Shown here one piece after another: positions 29,127-39,266 of a stretch of DNA of 64,000 bases (its first letter is position 1; each line of letters begins with the position of its first letter). Under the pieces are notes generated by a model, which saw nothing but the letters and a program-made list of their open reading frames with translations, was not told where the DNA came from and searched no databases. This stretch comes from Martelella endophytica. GTDB lineage: Bacteria; Pseudomonadota; Alphaproteobacteria; Rhizobiales; Rhizobiaceae. The position numbers and the translations under genes were made by a program. The DNA lies in NCBI RefSeq assembly GCF_000960975.1, contig NZ_CP010803.1:3627818-3691817 (forward strand), given 5' to 3'.

Positions 29127-31025
29127 TCAGTCCTTATTCTGAATACCCAGTAAGTATTCATCTATCCGAGTGGCCAATTCGAAGGGATCACTTCCATTCG
29201 TTTCCAGATGAATTTCAGGGTTCTCGGGCACCTCGTAAGGAGATGTTACGCCCGTGAAGTTGGCTATCTGTCCGGCCATGGCTCTCTTGTATAGGCCTTT
29301 CGGGTCACGTCCGGAACAGACCTCAATAGGAGTGTCGACGAATATCTCAATAAATTCGCCTTCATCCATCATCTCACGCGCCAGCCGTCGTTCCGAACGG
29401 AAAGGAGAAATAAGCGAAACCAAAACGATAAGGCCTGCGTCGGTCATTAGCTTCGCGACCTCTGCGATACGGCGAATGTTCTCCACCCGATCTTCAGCCG
29501 TGAATCCTAAATCGCGACAAAGCCCGTGCCGGATATTATCGCCGTCCAGAAGATAAGTGTGCTTACCTTTTGCATAAAGAATTTTCTCCAATTCATTAGC
29601 GATAGTGGATTTTCCCGCCCCGGATAAACCAGTGAACCAAAGCACCGCTGGTTTTTGAGCTTTTATCTCAGCGTGTGCTTTCTTGTTGACTTCAACCGCC
29701 TGCCATTGAACGTTCTGCGCGCGACGCAAAGGAAAATCAATCATGCCAGCAGCGACGGTGGCGTTACTAAGTCTGTCGATGAGTATAAAGTTTCCGGTTG
29801 TGCGGTTGTCCTTGTAAGCATCGAAGACAATCGAAGACTGTGTCGACACGTTGCAGATCCCAATCTCATTCATAACCAATGTCTTGGCCGCCTCATGCGA
29901 GAATGAGTTGACGTTCACCTGATATTTGAGGGCAGTGATCGTGGCTGACGTGCTATCAACCTCTGTTCTAAGAATGTATGAGCGGCCAGGAATCATGGCA
30001 GTTGAATCAAACCAGATGATCTTCGCTTGAAACTGATCAGCAAGAGCGGGTCGGCTATCAGGAGCGACGAGAATGTTTCCGCGTGAGACTTCGATCTCAT
30101 CTGCGAGCACAAGCGTAACGGCTTGGCCGGCTTCTGCGCTTGTCAAAGATCCGTCCATTGTGACGATTTGTTCAACTTTGGAGGATTGACCGGATTTCGC
30201 AACAACGACTTCATCTCCAACAGCAACAGTCCCTGACGCCACCTCCCCCGAAAAACCTCGGAAGTTGAGATTGGGGCGAGAAACAAGCTGGACTGGCATA
30301 CGAAATGGCTTCTGCAGAAGATCCGAAGCAATAGGTACGGTTTCAAGGTGCTCGAGCAAAGTAGGGCCCGAATACCAAGCCATATGCTGAGAAGGAGTAG
30401 TCACGTTATCGCCGAAGCGGGCCGACATCGGAATAGGGGTAATCGATTCAAAACCAAGATTTTTCGCAAACTGGAGATAGTCAGCGACGATCCTGCTATA
30501 GACGTCATGCGAATAGTCCATAAGGTCGATTTTGTTGATCGCTAAAACGATATGGCGAATTCCGAGCAACGAAGAGATGAAGGAATGGCGCCGCGTCTGA
30601 CGCAATATCCCCTGCCTGCTATCGACAAGAACAACGGCAAGATCGGCAGTAGAGGCACCAGTCGCCATGTTTCTCGTGTATTCCTCGTGCCCAGGCGTAT
30701 CGGCAACGATGAACTTACGACGAGACGTGGTAAAAAAACGGTATGCTACATCGATTGTTATCCCCTGCTCTCGCTCAGATTCCAGTCCGTCTACTAAGAG
30801 AGCAAAATCAATGTCTTTACCGTTAGTACCGTGTTTATTGCTATCGCGTTCAAGGGCGGCAAGTTGATCTTCAAATATGAGTCTTGTATCATAAAGTAAA
30901 CGACCGATCAGAGTGGACTTTCCATCATCCACGGATCCGCAGGTAAGAAAACGAAGCAAAGATTTCTTTTCCTGATCGGCGAGGTATGAAGCAACGTCAC
31001 CGGAGAAATCTGAAAGATCGCTCAT
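29127..31025 (-). CDS. cysNC: Bifunctional sulfate adenylyltransferase GTPase subunit / APS kinase (CysNC, NodQ-like)
   Basis: 632 residues. The first about 440 are an EF-Tu-like GTPase, with G1 GSVDDGKSTLIGRLLYDTR near 27, DTPGHEEYTRNMA and NKIDL, plus two beta-barrel domains. From about 455 an APS kinase is fused: P-loop GLSGAGKSTIANELEK near 466, DGDNIRHGLCRDLGF and the VSLISPFRSERR loop. Together with CysD it makes APS from sulfate and ATP, then PAPS. The ATG overlaps the cysD stop by one base. The same architecture occurs as NodQ in rhizobia, where it serves sulfated Nod factors, but no nod gene is present here. Confidence 0.95.
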   Translation of the reverse strand: MSDLSDFSGDVASYLADQEKKSLLRFLTCGSVDDGKSTLIGRLLYDTRLIFEDQLAALERDSNKHGTNGKDIDFALLVDGLESEREQGITIDVAYRFFTTSRRKFIVADTPGHEEYTRNMATGASTADLAVVLVDSRQGILRQTRRHSFISSLLGIRHIVLAINKIDLMDYSHDVYSRIVADYLQFAKNLGFESITPIPMSARFGDNVTTPSQHMAWYSGPTLLEHLETVPIASDLLQKPFRMPVQLVSRPNLNFRGFSGEVASGTVAVGDEVVVAKSGQSSKVEQIVTMDGSLTSAEAGQAVTLVLADEIEVSRGNILVAPDSRPALADQFQAKIIWFDSTAMIPGRSYILRTEVDSTSATITALKYQVNVNSFSHEAAKTLVMNEIGICNVSTQSSIVFDAYKDNRTTGNFILIDRLSNATVAAGMIDFPLRRAQNVQWQAVEVNKKAHAEIKAQKPAVLWFTGLSGAGKSTIANELEKILYAKGKHTYLLDGDNIRHGLCRDLGFTAEDRVENIRRIAEVAKLMTDAGLIVLVSLISPFRSERRLAREMMDEGEFIEIFVDTPIEVCSGRDPKGLYKRAMAGQIANFTGVTSPYEVPENPEIHLETNGSDPFELATRIDEYLLGIQNKD

Positions 31026-31972
31026 CAGAAATAGCCCTCGCGCTTCTTCTTTTCCATCGATCCCGCTTCGTCCTTATCAATTATCCGCCCTTGGCGTTCA
31101 GATGTTCGAGCAGTCAACATCTCGCGGACGATATCCTGAAGAGTCGTAGCTTCAGATTCCACCGCCCCAGTGAGCGGATAGCAGCCGAGCGTACGAAACC
31201 GCACCATTCTATTCTCGACCCTCTCGTCCGCGTCCAGCGGCATCCGCTCATCATCAACCATGATCAGAGCTCCATCGCGCTCAACAACAGGACGCATGGC
31301 AGCGTAATAAAGTGGAACGATGGGAATATTCTCCTGCATAATGTATTGCCAAATATCGATCTCCGTCCAATTTGACAGTGGAAAGACCCTGATCGATTCA
31401 CCTTTGCCGACCCGCGTGTTATATGTTTTCCACATCTCAGGCCTTTGCTTTTTAGGGTTCCAAGCATGGTTTGCGTTACGGAATGAAAATATTCGCTCTT
31501 TAGCCCGCGACTTTTCTTCATCGCGCCTTGCACCGCCAAATGCTGCATCAAAACCGTAGCTGTCGAGTGCTTGCCTGAGACCGACAGTTTTCCAGATATG
31601 GGTATGTGTATTTGAACCATGATCGAAGGGATTGATTTTTCCCTCAACCCCCTCCTGGTTGATGTGAACGATTAGGTCAATGCCCAGATCACGAGCGACT
31701 TTCTCGCGGAACTCGTACATCGCCTTAAATTTCCATGTCGTATCGACGTGCAAAAACGGAAATGGTGGCTTGGCGGGGTAAAAGGCCTTAATCGCTAAGT
31801 GCGACATGACCGACGAATCTTTACCGATCGAGTAGAGCATTACCGGCTTCGAAAAGCTGGCTGCAACCTCACGCAAAATATGGATGGATTCCGCTTCAAG
31901 GCGAGCAAGATGGGACAAAGTCACTTCGGCGGGCGCTTTCAAATTAGTTTCGTTTGCGTGGATTTGTAACAC
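31025..31972 (-). CDS. cysD: Sulfate adenylyltransferase subunit 2 (CysD, NodP-like)
   Basis: 315 residues, standard length. A PP-loop ATP pyrophosphatase: [13 protein letters not shown] begins at residue 48, and the family blocks [50 protein letters not shown] and the C-terminal EKKKREGYF are present. It adenylates sulfate, driven by GTP hydrolysis in CysN. First gene of the cysD-cysNC-cysQ operon, with its promoter expected just beyond 31972. It stands about 1.8 kb from the polysaccharide locus, separated by a broken IS element. Confidence 0.96.
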   Translation of the reverse strand: MLQIHANETNLKAPAEVTLSHLARLEAESIHILREVAASFSKPVMLYSIGKDSSVMSHLAIKAFYPAKPPFPFLHVDTTWKFKAMYEFREKVARDLGIDLIVHINQEGVEGKINPFDHGSNTHTHIWKTVGLRQALDSYGFDAAFGGARRDEEKSRAKERIFSFRNANHAWNPKKQRPEMWKTYNTRVGKGESIRVFPLSNWTEIDIWQYIMQENIPIVPLYYAAMRPVVERDGALIMVDDERMPLDADERVENRMVRFRTLGCYPLTGAVESEATTLQDIVREMLTARTSERQGRIIDKDEAGSMEKKKREGYF

Positions 31973-32465
31973 CCACGCATCCGTAAAAAAACAGACTTCA
32001 CTTCAAATCCGCCCGTCAGAGCGGATTGATTTGGCGCCAAAGACCATCAACGAGGAACGCCATTCGAACCGACGAGGCTGCCGCTTATCTATGTCGGAGA
32101 GGTTTGGATGCCCTTGAATCGCCCAGATGAGGCGGCCATGCACAGCATCATCGAGAACACCCAAGCAATCCTCGGCGTCACTGGTACGTCGCTGAGTATG
32201 ACATCGAACTCTGCGAAATCGGCCAGAGGCTGCTCGCCGGGCGACGCAACTCCCGAGGATGCCGGCTCCCGGTCAGGCGGGTAGGTTTTTACTCACTCCC
32301 GTAGATAAGATGCAAACGTATCGACCACCGTCGCTAAATCCTTCTTGGGGCCATAGCTCCAAGCCCCAAGAACTCGATCTGCCCAACCTCTTGAAGTGGC
32401 CGACACCATTACCCGTCGCCGGTGCATACCCACGCTCGTAACTGGAGGCCTCGAAATACCTACCA
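31973..32465. other. Non-coding stretch with gene debris before the IS5 copy
   Basis: About 490 bases between cysD and the IS5-type element. No intact gene. A plus-strand segment near 32160-32290 reads RHWYVAEYDIELCEIGQRLL without a start, and a minus-strand segment at 32293-32465 ends like a real protein; both look like leftovers of rearrangement. Confidence 0.4.
32293..32465 (-). pseudogene. Possible 3' fragment of an unknown gene cut by the IS5 copy
   Basis: The reverse-strand frame ends RVLGAWSYGPKKDLATVVDT then FASYLRE and a stop, protein-like in composition, but it has no start of its own and meets the left end of the IS5-type element. It may be the C-terminus of a truncated gene. Family not recognised. 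Confidence 0.25.
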
Positions 32466-33548
32466 GTTTCCGGCGTTTCATGATTCAGTTGGTTCGGGAT
32501 GAATTCTCGGAGATTGGTTATGGACGGGCAGCCTGGTTTCTTTGATGTTGACGAGCGTGATGCGCGGCTGAGCGCTGTCGGTGATCCGTTGGAGAAGTTG
32601 AACGCGATCATACCGTGGGCTGTTTTCGAAAGGCCTCTGGCCAAAGCGCTGAAGCGGTCGGACGGCTCGAAAGGCGGTCGTCCCCCTATCCGGCCATCAT
32701 GATGTTCAAGATCCTGATGCTGCAGGCTCTTTATAACCTATCGGATGACCAGTCCGAGTTCGTCATTCAGGATCGTCTGTCGTTCATGCGGTTTCTCGGC
32801 CTGCCACTTTCGCAGAAGGTGCCGGATGCCAAGACGATCTGGCTGTTTCGGGAAAGCCTTGTCCGGGCTGGTGCCATCGACAATCTGTTTGCCCGTTTCG
32901 ACAAGCATCTCTCGAAATCCGGCTATTTGGCCAAGGGTGGCCAGATCGTGGATGCGACGATCATACAGGCCCCGAAACAGCGCAATACCCAGGACGAAAA
33001 GGATGCGATCAAGCGCGGGGAAATTCCTGATGGCTGGAAGGACAGGCCTGCAACGCTTGCCCAGAAGGACCGCGATGCGCGCTGGACTGTGAAATATTCA
33101 AAGGCGAAACGCCCGGAGGCAACGCCACATTCCGACAAGTCACAGCAGCGCATGATGGCGCTCAGCTCAAAAAAGTTCTGCGCAAGGACAATACGGCCTC
33201 GACGGTCTGGGCTGACAGCGCCTACCGTTCGAAGAAGAATGAAGCCTTTCTCGCCGACAATGGTTTGAAATCGGATATTCATCAGCGCAAACCAAAGGGC
33301 AGGCCCATGCCGGAGGCCATGTCGCGGGCCAATGGGCGACGATCAAAGATCAGGTCCGCCGTCGAGCATGTGTTCGCCCAACAGAAGGACAAGATGAAAC
33401 TCTTCATCAGGACCATCGGCGTCAACAGGGCGAAGGTGAAGATCGGCATGGCCAACATCGCCTACAACATGCTCCGCTATGTCTTCCACGAACGAAAACC
33501 TGCCGCGGCATGACGACGGGCCCGGCAAGGGGCTGAAATGCCGAAAAC
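32466..33548 (+). mobile_element. Degenerate IS5-family insertion sequence
   Basis: Imperfect terminal inverted repeats are visible: GTTTCCGGCGTTTCA at 32466-32480 and the complement of GTTTTCGGCATTTCA at 33534-33548 (13 of 15 matching). Between them is one broken transposase gene. The ends are inferred from this match only; no target duplication was established. Confidence 0.65.
32520..33513 (+). pseudogene. IS5-family transposase, frameshifted and internally deleted
   Basis: Three frames are needed to read it. MDGQPGFFDVDERDARLSAV to SDGSKGGRPP is in the first; a one-base loss near 32690 moves PAIMMFKILMLQALYNLSDD to SKAKRPEATPHSD into the second; near 33135-33155 a deletion of a few dozen codons removes the GYKNH region and the third frame continues as KVLRKDNTASTVWADSAYRS to the end HERKPAAA. 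The first catalytic Asp (VDATIIQAPK), the second (ADSAYRSKKNE) and the C-terminal helix with VEHVFAQQK survive, but not in one frame. Inactive. Confidence 0.9.
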
Positions 33549-33777
33549 CCAAACACCGAAATGACCGAAAAGCAGCCCCACGGACCGGAACTCTTGTCGC
33601 AAACGGCTCAAGCCGGGGTCAATCGAGGCGTCCAACTGTCTCCCTCGGCTCGCCCCATCCAAAGAAGTATGGGTGATCACCCCTCGCCGGTCTTCCGGGG
33701 CTAGCTCCCTAAGATCGGCGGCGCGCAGATAACGCAAATGAATAAAGCCGAGAATGCCTTTAAGTAACCTTGGACAG

Positions 33778-34905
33778 TTAACGTACCGGCGCATTTTTGA
33801 AGGCACGGGCAATTGCGTACCAGATGGGCTTGCGCGCGAAGTCTGAATCCAATGGCAGAGGCCTTGGTAGGTGCTCGCCACGATCTTCCGGTTCTCGACC
33901 TTGTTCAATTGGTGACCAGTAGAAGCTAGTTTGCGACGACAACCGGTCAGTAATGCCCCAGGTAAGTACTTTTTTGACATTCGGCTGCGCCAATGCAACG
34001 TCCAAATACGCTTCTGCCGCGCTAGCGACGCACTGATCTTGTTGCTCTATGGACTTCTCTGCTAGATTATCTTGTACGTCGAGCTCTGTTATATATATTT
34101 CATATCCCATATCAGAGATTTCCTTCAGAAACGCTGAGTAGATCTCTGCATTGAAGGGCTTGCCAGCAGTGAGATGAGACTGAAGACCGGCCACATGGCA
34201 CGGAACTCCGCGCTTTCTGAATCCGCTCAGCAAATCGATAAAAGCCCGTCGCTTCACTTCATCTTCTGGAAGGTCGTACTCCATGAGATTATCGTTGCAG
34301 ACAAGCTTAGCATCGGGATCAGCCTCGTGAGCGAGATGGAAAGCCGCATCAATATAAGCTGGCCCCATCGCGTGGTACCAGAAATTTTTCCGGTCACTCA
34401 GCAGACCGACATTCGGACTGAGAGCTTCATTGATCACATCCCAATCCGTAATCGTACCGCGATACCGCCGCATCACAGTGAAGATGTACCGCTCCATGAT
34501 CCGATGTGCGTTGATGCTTCCAAGTCTGTAGACTTGCTCCGGCAACCAGTCAGGAGCTGAACGCGATCTGATCAACTCGTGTCCCCGGACCTCCAGACCA
34601 TTAGATGTAGCAAAATCGACGATCTGATCGGCCTGTTCGAAGTTGTAATGCTCTGGCCGAGGTTCGATATGTCGCCATTTCATCTCGCTCTCGGAAACGA
34701 CAACATTGCAATTTTCAAGAATTGCACTCCTATAGGCTGGAATGGATTTCAAGCGCCCTGCGCGTACAGCCGCACCATACCGGATGCCTTTTTCGCAGGC
34801 GATATCACCAAGCCCACTCTCCGCGCAGTCCATACCCGCGAAAGCTCTATTACCTGAGACCAGGACCCCCCCGCTTGCCTTTAGGAAAGTTCTCCGGCTG
34901 ATCAT
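33778..34905 (-). CDS. Secreted GH10 glycanase (endo-1,4-beta-xylanase-like)
   Basis: 375 residues from the ATG giving MISRRTFLKASGG, a Tat signal; the frame is open further upstream but without this signal. A GH10 barrel follows: SESEMKWRHIEP near 71, acid/base Glu160 in DWDVINEALSP, VAGLQSHL near 238, and nucleophile Glu274 in IYITELDVQDN. The usual GHTLVWH block reads GHELIRSRSAPDWL, so the conserved Trp-His is missing. It closes the polysaccharide gene cluster on the same strand, so it may trim or release the polymer rather than digest plant xylan. The C-terminal substrate loop WGITDRLSS is normal for the family. Confidence 0.88.
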   Translation of the reverse strand: MISRRTFLKASGGVLVSGNRAFAGMDCAESGLGDIACEKGIRYGAAVRAGRLKSIPAYRSAILENCNVVVSESEMKWRHIEPRPEHYNFEQADQIVDFATSNGLEVRGHELIRSRSAPDWLPEQVYRLGSINAHRIMERYIFTVMRRYRGTITDWDVINEALSPNVGLLSDRKNFWYHAMGPAYIDAAFHLAHEADPDAKLVCNDNLMEYDLPEDEVKRRAFIDLLSGFRKRGVPCHVAGLQSHLTAGKPFNAEIYSAFLKEISDMGYEIYITELDVQDNLAEKSIEQQDQCVASAAEAYLDVALAQPNVKKVLTWGITDRLSSQTSFYWSPIEQGREPEDRGEHLPRPLPLDSDFARKPIWYAIARAFKNAPVR

Positions 34906-35008
34906 CTTGTGGTCTTTCTTCAAAAGGCTCGCCAGTGCAACATCTTCGACCAATCGAAAGCTCTGCAGAGGTGAAAGAAAATTGATCGGCTTGCTGCCAT
35001 TGCAGGTC

Positions 35009-36880
35009 TTATTGTTCAAAGAGGTTGCGGATCTTTTTGGCCACGCACTCCGCACCTTCGGCCGTCAAGTGCCCATAATCAAACTGACGGGGCACATCGT
35101 TGAGTAGAACGCCGCAATCGTCCTGATGCACTGCATCATAAGTTGAAAAATAAACGACATTTTCCGGAAGCCGATCTTCTTTAAAAAGGCGGTCCGCTTT
35201 CTTTGGCTCGGAAATCTCGCGACTTCTCACGTAAGATGACACGTCCACGCCTTTCCGCATTGCTGTAGCAATTTGACGGGGCAGTGTCCCTTCATACTCT
35301 GTGATAGGGCCCGGGATTATAACTTTGTCCGCATAAGCAGTAAGCGCTGCAGCCGTCCTGACGGCGTCAGCTTCATCAGCTGTTGTCCAGCGGCCGGCCA
35401 AAATAATACCATCCAAGTGATGCTTCGGTACAAATTCGTCAAAAACATATTCAAACAAGTCGGTGCATGATGCCCGTCCGCTCAGAGGAAGTATCGGCTT
35501 ACAGCCGGAGGCCGTGGCCTGAAGGAAGTTCACCTCCGGCGCTTCCTCATTCAGCCCTGCAATCAAATGCGCAGCATGACTATCACCGACAAGCAAATAG
35601 TTCGGCTTGTCATCAACCAGGCTCAAGCATTTATTCTGATCGAAGAATCTGTAATCATCGTAGGAACTTGTAAGGAAACAAGTTCCTGTGTTCATTACCT
35701 CCGGATAATCGGTTCCGTAAGTTTCATAGGTCAATATCTTCTCTATTCCGCCCGGCAACTTCCCCCAAATAAGGGTGTTAATCCTGCCGGTAAAGCTTGC
35801 AACAACAGCTGTTGCTGCCATCAATGTCACACCCAATGTAAGCACACGCATCGTCGGCATTTGACTACGCCCGCGGAAGGGTTTCTCAATCACAGCCCAA
35901 GAAAAGGTGGCCATCACGAAGCTGAGAGCGATAAGCAATAATCCAATTCTTCCGCCCGTGCCCTGCAGGTCAGTTTGTTGTGCAAACACGTAAATCGGCC
36001 AGTGCCATAGATAGAGAGAATATGAAATCAGACCAATGAAGCGGATCACCGAGAACCCCAGTAATCGCGCAACCAACGTATCGCCATCTCGCCCGGAATA
36101 GATGATGGCAGCAGCGCCAATGCACGCCGGTGCAGCAGATAATCCAGGAAACGGCATATCATCTGAAATAAGAAGCACAGAGCCGACTACGAGCAAAAAC
36201 CCGACAACTCCCAACCCTTCCTTGCACCATTTATTTGTCGGTAATGCCGGCGCAGAAATCGCTAGGACGCCACCAAGCATCAACTCCCAAGCGCGATATT
36301 GAACCAGGTAAAACGCACCACTTGGATCGAGATTGAGAGCCAGTTGAGCAGCCACAAGGCTTACGCCGGCAAGCAGCAGCAGTGCCCATACCTGTACCCG
36401 AAACCTGAACCGCGCGATAAAGAGGACGATGATCGGAAAGAATATGTAGAACTGTTCTTCGACAGAAAGCGACCATGTATGGAGCAGAGGATTACTGTGC
36501 AGCCCAGCATCAAAATAACCCGACGTATTATAGAATAATATATTGGAAACGAAAAATATCGAGCTTAGGAGCGTCTCCCCCACTTCCCTTGATTCAGAAG
36601 GAAATTGGATGCTAACAGATGCGACAATACAAAAGCCATACACAACATATAAAGCAGGAAAAATTCTCTTTATCCTACGCTTATAAAACTCAAAAATACT
36701 AAATCTTCCCTCACTAACCTCATCGTATATTATCCTTGAAATAAGGAATCCAGAAATCACAAAGAAAACATCTACACCAACGAATCCGCCAGGCATATAT
36801 TTGGCAAAATTAATATGAAATAGAACGACTGGCACAACCGCCAAGGCCCTGAGTCCGTCAATATCTCTTCTATATTTCAT
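35009..36880 (-). CDS. OafA/YrhL-type acyltransferase with C-terminal SGNH domain
   Basis: 623 residues. Acyltransferase_3 membrane domain (about 1-350) starts RDIDGLRALAVVPVVLFHI, with GGFVGVDVFFVISGFLI and RRIKRIFPALY, and contains about ten to eleven helices. A periplasmic SGNH hydrolase-like domain follows, with the Ser motif LLVGDSHAAHL near 425 and the His motif YGHLTAEGAE near the C-terminus. Such two-domain proteins O-acetylate surface polysaccharide or LPS. It lies 20 bases after the polymerase gene in the minus-strand operon. Acyl donor and target sugar are not readable. Confidence 0.93.
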   Translation of the reverse strand: MKYRRDIDGLRALAVVPVVLFHINFAKYMPGGFVGVDVFFVISGFLISRIIYDEVSEGRFSIFEFYKRRIKRIFPALYVVYGFCIVASVSIQFPSESREVGETLLSSIFFVSNILFYNTSGYFDAGLHSNPLLHTWSLSVEEQFYIFFPIIVLFIARFRFRVQVWALLLLAGVSLVAAQLALNLDPSGAFYLVQYRAWELMLGGVLAISAPALPTNKWCKEGLGVVGFLLVVGSVLLISDDMPFPGLSAAPACIGAAAIIYSGRDGDTLVARLLGFSVIRFIGLISYSLYLWHWPIYVFAQQTDLQGTGGRIGLLLIALSFVMATFSWAVIEKPFRGRSQMPTMRVLTLGVTLMAATAVVASFTGRINTLIWGKLPGGIEKILTYETYGTDYPEVMNTGTCFLTSSYDDYRFFDQNKCLSLVDDKPNYLLVGDSHAAHLIAGLNEEAPEVNFLQATASGCKPILPLSGRASCTDLFEYVFDEFVPKHHLDGIILAGRWTTADEADAVRTAAALTAYADKVIIPGPITEYEGTLPRQIATAMRKGVDVSSYVRSREISEPKKADRLFKEDRLPENVVYFSTYDAVHQDDCGVLLNDVPRQFDYGHLTAEGAECVAKKIRNLFEQ

Positions 36881-36900
36881 ACAAAACCACCATAATAAAA

Positions 36901-38163
36901 TTAACTCGATCTATATTTAGGAATAGACCTTTTCGCAAAAACAATAGCGATGGAGAACAAAATTATGACCCACTCCGGACTATCGCGGTCGAGAAACTGG
37001 CTTTTGGTCATATTCCCGATAATGCCAAACAAGATCCAGGAAAATGCAAGGCTGCCGGCCTTGTCGACCACATTGAAAGACAAAACACGAAAAAGCGGAA
37101 TCACGGCAAAAGCCAGGGTGCTCAGGACAAGCCCCACAACGCCGGTAGTCGCAAGAATTTCAAGATAGGAGTTGTGTGCGTGACTGACAGACTCCATCCA
37201 GCTCGCCACGATATACTGGCGCGCAGGCGCTGAAGCCCCCTCCCAGAAAGCACCGAAACCGGAGCCCAGCAAAAGATGGTCCGGCACATATGCAAATACA
37301 ACTCGCCAGATAGAAAGGCGCCCGGTCAATGTCGTCGGGTCATCAAGCAACAGAGTAATTTCGGTCTGAAAGGCAAAGTACAGGGCTGTCATAAGCGACA
37401 CAGCCCCGAGTACGACAAAGCGGAAAGCAAGTTGCCGATTTTTCGAACGCTCGAAATATCGGTAAACCAAAACCATAAACAACAGGAGAATAAGAAGCGC
37501 GATTGACGTTTTCGACTTCGTCCCGATTAGAAAAATAACCGAACATACGAAATAAAGCGTATCGAGCTTTCGTTTATCTAGCCACATATAGTGAAAGAAG
37601 ACCAGAGCAGCAAGGCTCGCGATCGCACCGGCAGTATTCTTATGTCCGTGCATACCCGCCCAGGCAATGGCTCCTTCATAGGGATGTGTAGCCCCAGGCA
37701 TGATCGGTATCGACAAGAGATCGACGATAATCACGAAAGCCAAGAGCTTCTTCAGGATACGCAGGCTCTTGTCGACGCCCAGCATGTCAACCGACCAGAA
37801 CACACTGAGGGTCACAATAATGACAATGACGGACCGTCTCAGGGTCAGGGCTGGGTCAACAGACCACGAGATGCTGACGAAGACCCAACATAAGACAAGC
37901 AGCGTCGAAAGCGGGACCGAGCGGATTACACTGCCGCGCCCTCTCGCCACATAGACATAGAATATCGACGCAAAAGTCAAAATGTAGAGGAATTGGCGCA
38001 ACAGGTTGCCCGAGCCAGCCGAAGCCGCCTCGCTGAGCGGCGTAAACGGCCTAACCCCGATAAAAATCAATACCAGGAAACAGGTAAAAACAAAGCGGCG
38101 CGCCTGCGCGCCGTTAACCCTATAACCCGAAGCGCCAGACCTGCCGACGTCCGCATGTGCCAT
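36901..38163 (-). CDS. O-antigen ligase/polymerase family protein (Wzy/ExoQ-like)
   Basis: 420 residues with about ten to twelve membrane helices. A large periplasmic loop carries the Wzy_C/O-antigen ligase signature: TLTGRLSIWRVVFAYVPDHL, then LLGSGFGAFWEG and ESVSHAHNSYLEILATTGVVG. It resembles ExoQ-type polymerases that join lipid-linked repeat units in the periplasm. The flippase in the same locus supports a Wzx/Wzy pathway. Ligase and polymerase cannot be told apart by sequence alone. Its stop is 20 bases before the acyltransferase start and its own start is 2 bases from the stop of the next GT4 gene. Confidence 0.9.
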   Translation of the reverse strand: MAHADVGRSGASGYRVNGAQARRFVFTCFLVLIFIGVRPFTPLSEAASAGSGNLLRQFLYILTFASIFYVYVARGRGSVIRSVPLSTLLVLCWVFVSISWSVDPALTLRRSVIVIIVTLSVFWSVDMLGVDKSLRILKKLLAFVIIVDLLSIPIMPGATHPYEGAIAWAGMHGHKNTAGAIASLAALVFFHYMWLDKRKLDTLYFVCSVIFLIGTKSKTSIALLILLLFMVLVYRYFERSKNRQLAFRFVVLGAVSLMTALYFAFQTEITLLLDDPTTLTGRLSIWRVVFAYVPDHLLLGSGFGAFWEGASAPARQYIVASWMESVSHAHNSYLEILATTGVVGLVLSTLAFAVIPLFRVLSFNVVDKAGSLAFSWILFGIIGNMTKSQFLDRDSPEWVIILFSIAIVFAKRSIPKYRSS

Positions 38164-38165
38164 AC

Positions 38166-39266
38166 CTATTTCTCCCGATGAAGAGGCAATCCCAAGGCAC
38201 TCAGATAGCTCTCAACCATGGACGAAGAGGCGAACTCATCAGCACGTGCCCGCCCGTCTTCCGCTATTTTCTCAAGGCGTTCGGGGCCTAACGAATGAAT
38301 TTTTCGACCCCAGTCCCCCGGGTCCGACGACGCGTATACCGCTGCGTTGCCCCCAGCTTCTCTCATAACCTCTACATCATGGGCAAGAACCGGCGCGCCC
38401 GCGGACATTGCTTCAAGCATGACCAAGGGATGACCTTCGTATATCGAAGTCATCAGCAATAGGTCCACGGCTTTAAGGAAACGCGTAACGTCGGCGCCTC
38501 TCAGCGGACCAAGAAAATGAACGCGATCTTCAACGCCGCATTCGCTCGCGAGTCGACGAAGCATCTCCTCTTGAGGCCCACCACCAGCCATATAGAGATG
38601 CCCCTCCGCGACATATGGCATAGCACGGATAGCAAGCTGAAAGTTTTTTTGCTCGTGCAGTCGACCCAAGGTACCAAGCACAGGAGTACCATGTGTCATT
38701 CCAAAATGCGTCTGACATGCCACCTTGTCTTCATCAACCTCCGGCAACTTTGGAGGTTCATTATAGATCACCGATGTTTTCTTCTCGTATGCCTTGCCGC
38801 GGTGAGTAAAACTGTTTTTGACAAAATAGCTGCACGCTATGTTGCCTGAAACGAGCGGTGTTCGCGTCAGCAGCGTCTCAAGTTTCTCAGTTCCACTCGA
38901 CTGCTGATCACGTGGCCAAGCCTGACGAGAGTAGAAGCGGCCTGCCCAGCCAGTGTTAAGCGCTCCAATGATATTGGCTAGCGGATGGAACCCTAAGGTC
39001 ACACGCGGCCGTCTTCCAGCTATTTCTACACGGCAACGATTGAGAAAAGCACTCCACTCACGCGGCCCGGACGGCAGTTTGTAATAAACGACAAAAAAAT
39101 CCTCGATTTCATGATAGTAGTCCGGCTCGCGCTCGAACAAGAAGCCCAGCTGCGCATTGTACCCACGCTCGCGAAACGCTTTAGTCAGGCGGCCCGCGTT
39201 ATTTTGTGCCCCGCCAACACCGTGGGGCGTGCAAAGGCAAAGAATATCAGCACGTTCTTTAGTCAT
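38166..39266 (-). CDS. GT4 family glycosyltransferase
   Basis: 366 residues, GT-B fold. The N-terminal acceptor domain begins ILCLCTPHGVGGAQNNAGRL; the C-terminal donor domain carries PVLGTLGRLHEQKNFQLAI, LYMAGGGPQEEMLRRLA, VHFLGPLRGADVTRFLK and the GT4 E-x7-E motif in YEGHPLVMLEAMSAGAPVLA. It adds one sugar of the repeat unit on the cytoplasmic face. Its start overlaps the stop of the upstream GT4 gene by 8 bases. Donor sugar unknown; a uronic acid is possible given the locus. Confidence 0.9.
   Translation of the reverse strand: MTKERADILCLCTPHGVGGAQNNAGRLTKAFRERGYNAQLGFLFEREPDYYHEIEDFFVVYYKLPSGPREWSAFLNRCRVEIAGRRPRVTLGFHPLANIIGALNTGWAGRFYSRQAWPRDQQSSGTEKLETLLTRTPLVSGNIACSYFVKNSFTHRGKAYEKKTSVIYNEPPKLPEVDEDKVACQTHFGMTHGTPVLGTLGRLHEQKNFQLAIRAMPYVAEGHLYMAGGGPQEEMLRRLASECGVEDRVHFLGPLRGADVTRFLKAVDLLLMTSIYEGHPLVMLEAMSAGAPVLAHDVEVMREAGGNAAVYASSDPGDWGRKIHSLGPERLEKIAEDGRARADEFASSSMVESYLSALGLPLHREK

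Noticed and set aside
28291..31972. Nodulation (nodPQ) locus
   Set aside because: The proteins are NodPQ-like, but no nod box or nod/noe gene is present and cysQ is attached; general sulfate activation is simpler.
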